Source: Hydrogenophaga sp. (GTDB taxonomy: Bacteria > Pseudomonadota > Gammaproteobacteria > Burkholderiales > Burkholderiaceae_C). Taken from it: a stretch of DNA of 64,000 nt. Positions 6,293 to 14,481 of this stretch are shown here, piece by piece. The stretch covers positions 1 through 64,000 of the forward strand of contig NZ_JAOASO010000136.1 in NCBI RefSeq assembly GCF_030158645.1. Reading direction: 5' to 3'. The notes beneath the pieces are model-generated. The model ran no database searches and was not told where the DNA came from. It saw only the letters and a list, made by a program, of their open reading frames with translations. Made by a program: the position numbers and the translations under genes. The number at the start of each line of letters is the position of its first letter. The stretch's first letter is position 1.

Positions 6293-8707
6293 TCATCCAC
6301 ACACCCCGAGGTGGCCGCATTGCGTGCAGTAGTCACAGCCGTCCTTGCGGATCACCGCGTGCGCGCCACACTCGCCGCACTTCTTGCCCGGCATCATCCC
6401 TGGCGTCGCGTCCACCACCACCGGTGAAGCTTGTCCCGACGCGGGCGTCACTCCAGAGCGTTGTGCAATCAGCGTCTGCACCGCGTAGGCGATGGCCGCC
6501 ACCACCGAGTCGTGCCACATCGGCACATGGGTGCCGTCGGCCTTCTGGTGCGTACCCATGCGCACGGGGCCACGGTCCCACACCACCTTGCGCATGTCGC
6601 GCAGGGCACGCTCCAGAAAACCGCCGCGCGCGGCCAGCGAGAGCAGCCGCATGCTGGACGACACCCACTGCTGCGACTCGCCGCTCTGCCCCACCGGCAT
6701 GAAAAATTCGATCGCGCGTTCCACCGTGCCCGCGCCATCGGCCGTGGGCACCGGCAGGAAGGACACCAGCAGGTACAGGGTCTGGTGGCCCTCCTGCGTC
6801 CAGTACTCGATCTTGTCGGCCACGGCAGAGAGCGCGCCCGGTGGCCGGCTCTCGATCACCGTGCGCATCGGGTCCACGGTGGCCACGCTGGCCGTGGTTT
6901 CCGGCGTGGGCCCGGTGTCGAGCACCGAGCCCAGGATGGCGTTGGGCCGGTAGGTCGCCAGGCCCTTGAGCTGGGCGCGCCAGGCCTGCTGGTACAGGCC
7001 CTTGAAGTCGTCGTAGGGATAGTCCGCCGGCACGTTCACGGTCTTGGAAATGGCGGTGTCCACGAAGGGCTGCACCGCCTCCATCATGGCCAGGTGGCCG
7101 GCCGCCGGCATGGCCAGCGCGTTCACAAAGTACTCGGGCAGCTGCGCCATGTCGCCGCCGAGTTCGCGGTAGAGCCGCCAGGCGTGGTCTTCCACAGCGT
7201 AGTCGGTGGCGCTGCCGTCGGCCTCGCGCTTCTTGCGGCGGTACATCCAGGAAAACGGTGGCTCGATGCCGTTGGACGCGTTGTCGGCAAAGGCCAGGCT
7301 CACGGTGCCGGTGGGCGCGATGGAGAGCAGGTGGCTGTTGCGGATGCCGTGCGTGCGGATGGCGCTGCGCAAGGCCTCGGGCAGGCGGCTGGCGAAGGTG
7401 CCTTCGGCGAGGTAGCCGTCGGCATCGAACTTCGGAAACGCGCCCTTCTCCTGCGCCAGCGCCACCGAGGCCGTATAGGCCGCGTCGCGCATGCGCTCAG
7501 CGATCTGAGCAGCCTGAGCACGGCCCTCCGCACGGTCGTAGCGCACGCACAGCATGGCCAGCGCATTGCCCATGCCGGTGAAGCCCACGCCGATGCGCCG
7601 CTTGGCCGCCGACTCCTCGCGCTGCTGCGGCAGCGGCCACCAGGTCACGTCGAGCACGTTGTCCAGCGCGCGCACCTGCAGCGCCACGGCCGCCTCGAAG
7701 GCCTCGAAATCGAAGCTGGGCAGACCGCCGAAGCCGAAGGGGTTGCGTACGAAGCGCGGCAGGATCACCGGGCCGAGGTCGCAGCAGCCGTAGGGCGGAA
7801 GTGGCTGCTCACCGCATGGGTTGGTCGCCTCGATCGATTCGCAGTAGCGCAGGTTGTTGTCCCGCTGGATGTGGTCCAGGAACAGGATGCCGGGTTCGGC
7901 GAAATCGTAGGTGGAGCGCATCACCGTGTCCCACAGCTCGCGCGCACCCAGGCTGCGGTAGACCCACAGGCCATCGGCGCGCTGGTGGGCGCCTTGGGCC
8001 AGCAGCGCCGCACCGGGGCGCGCCCGGTGCACCAGTTCCCACGACTGGTCGTCGGCGAGTGCTTGCATGAAGGCGTCGCTCACGCCCACCGACACGTTGA
8101 AGTTGTTCCAGCGCCCGGGCGTTCGTTTGGCGGTGATGAACTCCAGCACGTCGGGGTGGTCGATGCGCAGCACACCCATCTGTGCGCCGCGCCGCGCGCC
8201 CGCGCTCTCCACCGTGGCGCAGGACTGGTCGAACACGTTGATGTAGCTGCACGGCCCCGAGGCGAGTGACGCCATGGTCTTGACCTCGGCGCCGCGCGGG
8301 CGGATGCGCGAGAAGTCGTAGCCCACGCCACCGCCCCGTCGCATGGTTTCGGCGGCCTCGCGCAGGGCTTCGTAGATGCCGGGGTAACCGCCGTCGTCCA
8401 GGCCCTGGATGCAGTCGCCCACGGGCTGCACGAAGCAGTTGATCAGCGTGGCCTGGATGGCGGTGCCGGCCGCGCTCATGATGCGGCCGGCACCGATCGC
8501 GCCGGCCTGCAGGTTGTCGAAAAAGCGCTGCTCCCACAGCGCGCGGTCTGCTTCGGGTTCCACCGAGGCCAGCGCACGCGCCACGCGGCGGTAAATGTCC
8601 TGCTCACTGGTCTCGCCGTCCTTGAGGTATTTCTCTTTCAGCACGTCCAGCGTGATGGGTTGTTGTCCGATGGCCGTGCTGGCCGATTTCAGAGCGTCGC
8701 GTTTCAT
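6293..8707 (-). CDS. nrdJ: Adenosylcobalamin-dependent (class II) ribonucleotide reductase
   Basis: This 804-residue enzyme reduces ribonucleotides to deoxyribonucleotides using vitamin B12 and needs no oxygen. The first redox Cys is in LINCF, the radical-site motif is NPCGEQPLPPYGCCDLG, and the GGGVGYDFSRIRP and SIAPTGTVS blocks are typical of the class. A C-terminal zinc-ribbon-like tail reads CGECG...CDYCTQCGHLGVCG. ATG 8707 begins MKRDALKS; upstream in-frame sequence is low-complexity Arg/Ala and belongs to the preceding gene in another frame. It follows the nitronate monooxygenase-like gene by 17 bases. No cobalamin riboswitch fits in that gap, so it is probably read from an upstream promoter, plausibly that of the nar genes. 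Confidence 0.93.
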   Translation of the reverse strand: MKRDALKSASTAIGQQPITLDVLKEKYLKDGETSEQDIYRRVARALASVEPEADRALWEQRFFDNLQAGAIGAGRIMSAAGTAIQATLINCFVQPVGDCIQGLDDGGYPGIYEALREAAETMRRGGGVGYDFSRIRPRGAEVKTMASLASGPCSYINVFDQSCATVESAGARRGAQMGVLRIDHPDVLEFITAKRTPGRWNNFNVSVGVSDAFMQALADDQSWELVHRARPGAALLAQGAHQRADGLWVYRSLGARELWDTVMRSTYDFAEPGILFLDHIQRDNNLRYCESIEATNPCGEQPLPPYGCCDLGPVILPRFVRNPFGFGGLPSFDFEAFEAAVALQVRALDNVLDVTWWPLPQQREESAAKRRIGVGFTGMGNALAMLCVRYDRAEGRAQAAQIAERMRDAAYTASVALAQEKGAFPKFDADGYLAEGTFASRLPEALRSAIRTHGIRNSHLLSIAPTGTVSLAFADNASNGIEPPFSWMYRRKKREADGSATDYAVEDHAWRLYRELGGDMAQLPEYFVNALAMPAAGHLAMMEAVQPFVDTAISKTVNVPADYPYDDFKGLYQQAWRAQLKGLATYRPNAILGSVLDTGPTPETTASVATVDPMRTVIESRPPGALSAVADKIEYWTQEGHQTLYLLVSFLPVPTADGAGTVERAIEFFMPVGQSGESQQWVSSSMRLLSLAARGGFLERALRDMRKVVWDRGPVRMGTHQKADGTHVPMWHDSVVAAIAYAVQTLIAQRSGVTPASGQASPVVVDATPGMMPGKKCGECGAHAVIRKDGCDYCTQCGHLGVCG

Positions 8708-8724
8708 GGTCGGGTGTTCTTTCG

Positions 8725-9954
8725 TTAAGCCAGCGCAGGGCGGACACCGCCCAGCAGCCATCGCATCAGGTCCTGCACCGGACGGATCTGCTGGCCGAAC
8801 GGCAGCACACCCGCACCCCGGAAAAACAGTCCCTTCTGCGCGTCGCCGTCGAGCGCGTGACCGAGCTGCTGGTCGATGCAGAACTGCCCCATCTCGCCCT
8901 TGCCGTCGCGCAGGCCGCAATGGGCCAGGCAGTCAAACGCCATGTTGCACTTTTTCTTCACATGCGCAACCGCCTTCAGTCGCGGCTCCAGGCGCAGGTA
9001 TTTGTCCAGCCAGGGGGTGCGCACGGCGCGCGCGGGCAAGCCGGCCACGCTGATGAACTCCACCAGGTCTTCAGGCCGGGCCTCGGCCAGCACGCGTTTG
9101 AAGGCCGCGTCGGCGTCGCACTCCTGCGTGACGGCGAATGCTGTGCCCAGCTGCACCGCGCTGGCGCCCAGGGCCTGCAGGCGCAGGATGTCGTCCCGGT
9201 TGCCGATGCCGCCGGCGGCGATCAGCGGTATTTCGCGTTCGATGCCGGCGGTCTTGAAGAACTCGAGCACCTGCGGGATCACAACCTCGAAATCAAAGCG
9301 GGTGTCCTGCAGGTCGGCCACCTTGGCCGCACCGAGGTGGCCGCCGGCGAGGCGCGGGTGCTCGATCACGATGGCGTCGGGCAGGTGGCCTTTTTTCTCC
9401 CACTTGCGCACCAGCAGCTGCACGCCGCGCGCGTCCGACAGGATGGGGATGAGCGCGGTGTCGGGGTGCTCGCGCGCGAGCTCGGGCAGATCCAGGGGCA
9501 GGCCCGCGCCCACCACCACCGCGTCGGCGCCGCTCTCCAGCGCCTGGCGCACGTACTGTTCGTAGGCGCTGAGCGCCTTCATCACATTGACAGCGACCAG
9601 ACCACGGCCCTGCGCGAGGGTCTTGGCGCCCTGGATCTCGCGGTCGAGCGCCACGAGGTTGGCCGCATCGATGCGTTCGCGCGCGTCGGGTTCCTTGTCG
9701 AGGTGGGCGGTGGCGGCCATCAGGTCGGGGTGGCGGCGGCGCAGGTCCACCGCCGAGACCGTGCCCACGCCACCGAAGCCGGCCACGGTGCCCGCCAACG
9801 AAGCGGCCGACACACCCACACCCATGCCGCCCTGCACCACCGGCAGCAGCTCGCGCCCGCGCAGGCGCCAGGTGCGCAAACCGCCCGTGCGGGCCAGGGC
9901 CTGGAGTTCGGCCGCCAGCGTGTCGGCGGCGTCAGTAACTGATGACTTGTCCAT
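8725..9954 (-). CDS. Nitronate monooxygenase/FabK-type flavin oxidoreductase with C-terminal Cys cluster
   Basis: The FMN-binding TIM barrel of the 2-nitropropane dioxygenase family is visible: VVQGGMGVGVS near the start, AGGHLG in the middle, and IAAGGIGNRDDI with ALGASAVQLGTAF in the phosphate-binding region. After the barrel is an extension containing CNMAFDCLAHC and a further FC, spaced C-x5-C-x3-C-x12-C, which could bind an iron-sulfur cluster. ATG 9954 is used; an ATG at 9966 is also possible. The start overlaps the carbonic anhydrase gene by 23 bases. Members of this family may be oxidases or reductases. Presence in an anaerobic block argues against an obligatory O2-dependent role, but that is inference. 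Confidence 0.8.
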   Translation of the reverse strand: MDKSSVTDAADTLAAELQALARTGGLRTWRLRGRELLPVVQGGMGVGVSAASLAGTVAGFGGVGTVSAVDLRRRHPDLMAATAHLDKEPDARERIDAANLVALDREIQGAKTLAQGRGLVAVNVMKALSAYEQYVRQALESGADAVVVGAGLPLDLPELAREHPDTALIPILSDARGVQLLVRKWEKKGHLPDAIVIEHPRLAGGHLGAAKVADLQDTRFDFEVVIPQVLEFFKTAGIEREIPLIAAGGIGNRDDILRLQALGASAVQLGTAFAVTQECDADAAFKRVLAEARPEDLVEFISVAGLPARAVRTPWLDKYLRLEPRLKAVAHVKKKCNMAFDCLAHCGLRDGKGEMGQFCIDQQLGHALDGDAQKGLFFRGAGVLPFGQQIRPVQDLMRWLLGGVRPALA

Positions 9955-10630
9955 CGTGTTCCACATAAGGTTGGTACGGCCCGGTGCCGCTGTTGGAGGC
10001 TACCGAGGCCGCGACGAAGTCACCTTGTTGTGCATCAAACACATGCACTTCTCCGTCCTCGATGACGTAGTGCCAGCCGTGCAGCGTGAGCCGGCCGGCC
10101 TCGACCTCGCGCCGCACCATGGGGTAGCCCATGAGGCGTTCGAGCTGCAGCACCACCGCGCGCTGCTCGGTGCGGCGCATCGACTCGGCGCAGGGCTGCA
10201 CCGGCAGCAAGGCTTCGTCGATCAGCTTGAGCCACGCGGTGAGGGCCACGGCCTCAGCGGGCGCACCTTCGTAGGCGGTGCGGATGGCGCCGCAGTGGCT
10301 GTGGCCGCAAATCACGATGCGCTCCACGTGCAGGCTGAGCACCGCAAACTCGATCGCGGCCATCGTTCCGTGCAGGCCGTGCGACTGATCGTGCGGTGGG
10401 ACGAGGGCGCCCACGTTGCGCACGATGAAGAGTTCGCCCGGTCCGGCGCCGGTGAGCAGGTAGGGCACGAGGCGCGAGTCGGAGCAGCCGATGAACAGCG
10501 TCTTGGGGTGCTGGCCCTCGGCCACCAGGTCCTGAAAACGCTGCTGGTGGCGCGGGAAGTAGTCCGAGCGGAAATGCCGCAGGCGCAACAGCAGCTCGTC
10601 CGCTGATGCGCCGGCGGCGGGTTCGCTCAT
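9932..10630 (-). CDS. Beta-class carbonic anhydrase
   Basis: This zinc enzyme interconverts CO2 and bicarbonate in the cytoplasm. Zinc ligands Cys49, His110 and Cys113 lie in GCSDSR (48-53) and CGHSHCG (108-114), and the Asp51-Arg53 dyad is present. The 232-residue length is normal for the family. Its start overlaps the stop of the parvulin gene by 4 bases, and its end overlaps the nitronate monooxygenase-like gene, so it is tightly embedded in the nar-nrdJ block. It may supply bicarbonate for carboxylations during anaerobic growth. Confidence 0.92.
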   Translation of the reverse strand: MSEPAAGASADELLLRLRHFRSDYFPRHQQRFQDLVAEGQHPKTLFIGCSDSRLVPYLLTGAGPGELFIVRNVGALVPPHDQSHGLHGTMAAIEFAVLSLHVERIVICGHSHCGAIRTAYEGAPAEAVALTAWLKLIDEALLPVQPCAESMRRTEQRAVVLQLERLMGYPMVRREVEAGRLTLHGWHYVIEDGEVHVFDAQQGDFVAASVASNSGTGPYQPYVEHDGQVISY

Positions 10631-11481
10631 TGCACGAGCGGGGTGTCGGCCCCTTCCAGCTCCACGCCTTCAACGTCTGCTTGGCCCACCAGCAGCTGCA
10701 TGTACTGGCGCAGGGCCGTGGCCTGCGACTGCAGGGCCAGCCTCGCGCCGATCTGCGCCTGCAGCTCGGCGAACTCCGGCAGGCGCCCCGGATCGCGCTC
10801 CAGCACCTCGACGATGTGCAGGCCGAAGCGGCTGTGCACCAGGCGCGGGTGCAGACCGAGGGCCTGGATGGCGTCGTTCTGCAGGAACAGCGCCTTGGCC
10901 AGCTCGGGCGCGCAGTCCTGCGGCGTGATCCAGCCGAGGTCGCCACCCTGGGTGCTCGACGGGCAGTTGGAGAGTTCGGTTGCGAGCTGCGCAAAACGCT
11001 CGATGGCCACGCCCTGGCGCGAAAGCTCCAGCAGCGCGGCCTCGGCGCGCTGGGCCAGCGCGTTCACCGGCACGCCCGGTGTGACGGCAAACAGGATGTG
11101 CCGCACATGCAGCGCCTGGCCGACCACAAAGCGCGGCTTGTGGGCTTCGTAGTGGCGTCGGCATTCTTCCGGCCCCGGCTCGGGCGAGTGCACCTCGGCT
11201 TCGAGCAAGGCCTCGATGGCGCGGCGGGTGGCGTCGTCGGGCTCGGGCGCATTCAGGCCGGTGAAACGCGGCAGCAGACCGGCGCTCACCGCCTGCTGGC
11301 GCAGCAGCTCGGTGCAGGCGCGCTCGCGCAGGGCCTGCTCGCCCAGCACCTCACCGGCTTCGTGCAGGTGGATGCCGTTGATGCTGGCGATCTCGACCGG
11401 GACCGTCGCAGCGGCCTCGGGGCTCTTGCAGGCGCAGGCGCTGCTGCCGCAGCCGGACGGTGTGGCGATGTCTTGGTTCAT
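10627..11481 (-). CDS. Parvulin-type peptidyl-prolyl isomerase (NifM-like), nar-linked
   Basis: The 284-residue protein carries a parvulin domain at about 120-215, with HVRHILFAV, GGDLGWI and HSRFGLHIVEVLER blocks. There is no signal peptide, so it should be cytoplasmic. The N-terminus holds a short cysteine cluster (CGSSACAC, residues 11-18). Homologues after narI are known in denitrifiers and are thought to help fold or assemble nitrate reductase, as NifM does for nitrogenase. It begins 24 bases after narI and overlaps the next gene. The N-terminal cysteines could bind metal; this is not established. Confidence 0.88.
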   Translation of the reverse strand: MNQDIATPSGCGSSACACKSPEAAATVPVEIASINGIHLHEAGEVLGEQALRERACTELLRQQAVSAGLLPRFTGLNAPEPDDATRRAIEALLEAEVHSPEPGPEECRRHYEAHKPRFVVGQALHVRHILFAVTPGVPVNALAQRAEAALLELSRQGVAIERFAQLATELSNCPSSTQGGDLGWITPQDCAPELAKALFLQNDAIQALGLHPRLVHSRFGLHIVEVLERDPGRLPEFAELQAQIGARLALQSQATALRQYMQLLVGQADVEGVELEGADTPLVQ

Positions 11482-11505
11482 GGGGTCTCCCGTGGGTGGG
11501 GTGGA

Positions 11506-12237
11506 TCAGCGCGGCTGGCTGGGGTGGGCCGGGTTGGTCGGGTTGGCCGGCACACCCAGGCGGCGGCTGCGCACCACCTGGTAAGGCCGCACCAGGTAGG
11601 CGAGGCTGCCAAAACCGCTCCACACATGCACCAGTCGCGAGAACGGGAACAGCAGGAAGATCGTCATGCCCAGCACCATGTGCACCTTGAAGGGCCAGTC
11701 CAGGGCAATCAAGGCGGACGCCTCGGGGCGGAAGGTCACGATGCGCTGCGCCCACTCGGCCAGCACCAGCATGGCGCTGCCGTCCGAGTGCGAATACGAG
11801 TACGGCAGCGTGATCAGGCCCAGCGTCAGCTGCACCCACAGGATAACCAGGATCGCCAGGTCGGTGCGGTGGCTGGTGAGGCGGATGCGCGGGTCGAAGA
11901 TGCGCCGGTGCAGCAGCATGGTCAGGCCCACGAAGCAGATGACGCCGGCGGTGCCACCCGCGTAGATCGCCAGCCGCTGCTTGGTCGCAGCCTCCATGAA
12001 GCCTTCGTAGAAAAAGTGCGGTGTGAGCAGGCCCACGGCGTGGCCGAAGAACAGGAACAGGATGCCGACGTGGAACAGGTTGCTGCCCCAGCGCAGCTGG
12101 CCTTTGCGCAGGAGCTGCGAGGAATCGCTTTTCCAGGTGTACTGGTCGCGGTCGAAGCGGGCCAGGCTGCCCATGAAGAACACGGCCAGGCAAATGTAGG
12201 GATACACGCCGAAGAGGAAGTGGTGCAGTGAGGTCAT
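11506..12237 (-). CDS. narI: Respiratory nitrate reductase gamma subunit (cytochrome b)
   Basis: The membrane subunit of NarGHI oxidises quinol and passes electrons to NarH. The 243 residues hold five hydrophobic helices. The four haem b ligands are visible as His56 and His66 (NLFHVGILFLFFGHAVG) and His186 and His204 (FKVHM, RLVHVW), nearly the same numbering as E. coli NarI. The start overlaps the narJ stop as ATGA. A Pro/Asn-rich tail follows the last helix. Confidence 0.97.
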   Translation of the reverse strand: MTSLHHFLFGVYPYICLAVFFMGSLARFDRDQYTWKSDSSQLLRKGQLRWGSNLFHVGILFLFFGHAVGLLTPHFFYEGFMEAATKQRLAIYAGGTAGVICFVGLTMLLHRRIFDPRIRLTSHRTDLAILVILWVQLTLGLITLPYSYSHSDGSAMLVLAEWAQRIVTFRPEASALIALDWPFKVHMVLGMTIFLLFPFSRLVHVWSGFGSLAYLVRPYQVVRSRRLGVPANPTNPAHPSQPR

Positions 12238-12947
12238 GCCTGTGCTCCTGATGGGGATGAAGGGTGACGGCCGGTGGCCGACTTCACGATGCGGATGGGT
12301 TGCGGCTGGCCGGGCCTGGCCTGGCCTTCGGTGGAGCAGCCGCCGAACACCGCGGGTTCGGCCCAGCTCTCGTCGATGCCGGCGTCGGCCACCACCGGCA
12401 CCGGTTCGGCTTTTTCGCCGGCAATTTCGAGCACGGCGGCCAGCACGCTGGCGTAGGGGCTCTCGCGCTTGAGCAGCGCGCTGAAGATCACCCGCACGAT
12501 GTGCGCACTCTCGCCGAGGAACTCGCGCGCCACCGCAGGGGGCTGGGTGGAGGCGAATTCGAGCAACACGCTCAGGTGGTCGGGCAGCTCGGACGGGCCG
12601 AAAAACAGACCCGCTTTTTCGTAGGTCTGGATCAGGTCGATCATGGCCGGACCCCGGTCGCGCGAATCGCCGAGCACGTGTTCGAAGAGGTGCAGCGCGG
12701 TGCTGCGCCCGCGGTCGAACAGCTCGACGTAGTCGGCCTCGACGACCAGCGCCGGCTGCTGGCTCAGGTGCACCAGCAAGGCGTCGAGCTCGGTCAGGCG
12801 AGTGCCAGGCAAGGCGGCCTCGGCGCGCAAGGCCTCGCGCAGTTCCCCGGCGTGTTCGCGCAGCTCGGGGGTGGGGTAACGCAGCAGGTGGGCGAGCACA
12901 CGCAGGGTGTGGACGGCGGGCTTTTGGGGGGAAGTGAAAAAGCCCAT
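12234..12947 (-). CDS. narJ: Nitrate reductase assembly chaperone NarJ (delta)
   Basis: NarJ is a cytoplasmic TorD-family chaperone that guides molybdenum cofactor and Fe-S insertion into NarGH before membrane attachment. The helical core is typical: LLRYPTPELREH near 22-33, YVELFDRGRSTALHLFEHVLGDSRDRG near 73-99, and LPDHLSVLLEF. Length is 237 residues. It starts one base after the narH stop and ends overlapping narI. The last 50 residues are low-complexity and probably disordered. Confidence 0.95.
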   Translation of the reverse strand: MGFFTSPQKPAVHTLRVLAHLLRYPTPELREHAGELREALRAEAALPGTRLTELDALLVHLSQQPALVVEADYVELFDRGRSTALHLFEHVLGDSRDRGPAMIDLIQTYEKAGLFFGPSELPDHLSVLLEFASTQPPAVAREFLGESAHIVRVIFSALLKRESPYASVLAAVLEIAGEKAEPVPVVADAGIDESWAEPAVFGGCSTEGQARPGQPQPIRIVKSATGRHPSSPSGAQA

Positions 12948-12948
12948 C

Positions 12949-14481
12949 TCAGACTCCCGCCTTGATCGGAATCGTTCGTTTCTTCTCGCTGCCGAACAAG
13001 CTCGTTTCCGTCTGCCCTTCCGAGCAGCCGTTGCCGAAGGTGAAGCCGCAGCCGCCCTTGATGTTGAAGGTGTTCTCGGCGTATTCGCGGTGGGTGGTGG
13101 GAATCACGAAACGGTCCTCGTAGTTGGCAATCGCCATGGTCTGGTACATGTCCTCGACCTCGCGCACGCTCATGCCGACCTGGTCGAGCACGTCCTGGTT
13201 GATCACGCCGTCCACGTGTTTGGCGCGCTGGTAGCTGCGCATGGCCAGCATGCGTTCGAGCGCACGCACCACCGGCACCGTGTCACCGGCCGTCAGCAGG
13301 TTGGCGAGGTACTTCACAGGAATGCGCAGCTGGCTCACATCGGGTATTTCGCCGTTGCCGCCCAGGTGCCCGGCGTTGGCTGCGGCGGTGATGGGCGAGA
13401 GCGGCGGCACATACCACACCATGGGCAGCGTGCGGTACTCGGGGTGCAGCGGCAGCGCCACCTTCCAGTCCACCGCCATCTTGTAGACCGGGCTGTGGCG
13501 CGCAGCCTCCAGCCAGTTCTCGGGGATGCCGTCGGCCCGCGCCTGCGCGATCACCGCTGGGTCGTGCGGGTCCATGAAGAGGTCGATCTGCGCCTTGTAG
13601 AGGTCCATCTCGTTGGGCACGCTCGCGGCTTCCTGGATGCGGTCGGCGTCGTACAGCAGCACGCCCAGGTAGCGGATGCGGCCCACGCAGGTCTCGCTGC
13701 ACACGGTGGGCTGGCCGGCCTCGATGCGCGGGTAGCAGAAGATGCACTTCTCGGCCTTGCCGCTCTTCCAGTTGTAGTAGATCTTCTTGTACGGGCAGCC
13801 CGACACGCACATGCGCCAGCCGCGGCACTTGTCCTGGTCGATCAGCACGATGCCGTCTTCCTCGCGCTTGTAGATCGAGCCCGAGGGGCACGAGGCCACA
13901 CACGCCGGGTTGAGGCAGTGCTCGCACAGGCGCGGCAGGTACATCATGAAGGTGTTCTCGAACTCCCCCACCATGGCCTTCTGCGCCGCTTCAAAGCCGT
14001 TGAAGTTGGCGTCCTTGCTGCGCTTGGCGAACTCGCCGCCCAGGATCTCTTCCCAGTTCGGGCCCCATTCGATCTTCTCCATGCGCTTGCCGGTGATCAG
14101 GCTGCGCGGGCGGGCGGTGGGCGTGTGCTTCATCTCCGGCGCCGACTGCAGGTGGTCGTAGTCGAAGGTGAAGGGTTCGTAGTAGTCGTCGATCTCCGGC
14201 AGGTGCGGATTGGCGAAGATCTTCATCAGCAGCTGCCACTTGCCACCCTGCTTGGGCACGATGGAGCCGTCGGCACGGCGCGTCCAGCCGCCCTGCCACT
14301 TCTCCTGGTTCTCCCACTCTTTCGGGTAGCCGATGCCGGGCTTGGTCTCGACGTTGTTGAACCAGGCGTATTCCATGCCGGGCCGGCTGGTCCAGACGTT
14401 CTTGCAGGTGACCGAACAGGTGTGGCAACCGATGCACTTGTCGAGGTTCAGCACCATGCCGATTTGGGCTCGGATCTTCAT
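12949..14481 (-). CDS. narH: Respiratory nitrate reductase beta subunit (Fe-S)
   Basis: This 510-residue cytoplasmic electron-transfer subunit carries three [4Fe-4S] clusters and one [3Fe-4S] cluster. The first group is Cys16, 19, 22 and 26 (CIGCHTCSVTCKNVW), identical in position to E. coli NarH. Others are CEHCLNPACVASCP, CRGWRMCVSGCP and CIFCYPR with CSETC. The Trp in CRGWRMC replaces a Cys, the known signature of the 3Fe cluster. ATG 14481 overlaps the narG stop by 4 bases. Confidence 0.97.
   Translation of the reverse strand: MKIRAQIGMVLNLDKCIGCHTCSVTCKNVWTSRPGMEYAWFNNVETKPGIGYPKEWENQEKWQGGWTRRADGSIVPKQGGKWQLLMKIFANPHLPEIDDYYEPFTFDYDHLQSAPEMKHTPTARPRSLITGKRMEKIEWGPNWEEILGGEFAKRSKDANFNGFEAAQKAMVGEFENTFMMYLPRLCEHCLNPACVASCPSGSIYKREEDGIVLIDQDKCRGWRMCVSGCPYKKIYYNWKSGKAEKCIFCYPRIEAGQPTVCSETCVGRIRYLGVLLYDADRIQEAASVPNEMDLYKAQIDLFMDPHDPAVIAQARADGIPENWLEAARHSPVYKMAVDWKVALPLHPEYRTLPMVWYVPPLSPITAAANAGHLGGNGEIPDVSQLRIPVKYLANLLTAGDTVPVVRALERMLAMRSYQRAKHVDGVINQDVLDQVGMSVREVEDMYQTMAIANYEDRFVIPTTHREYAENTFNIKGGCGFTFGNGCSEGQTETSLFGSEKKRTIPIKAGV

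Noticed and set aside
5844-6320. Minus-strand 158-codon frame resembling a transposase remnant (LNRSSLHYN)
   Set aside because: It reads straight through a strong intrinsic terminator and has no complete transposase motif; the resemblance is too short to support an insertion sequence.
8708-8920. Upstream extension of nrdJ to 8920
   Set aside because: Extra 71 residues are low-complexity Arg/Ala/Pro lying inside the flavoenzyme gene in another frame; the conserved protein starts at MKRDALKS.
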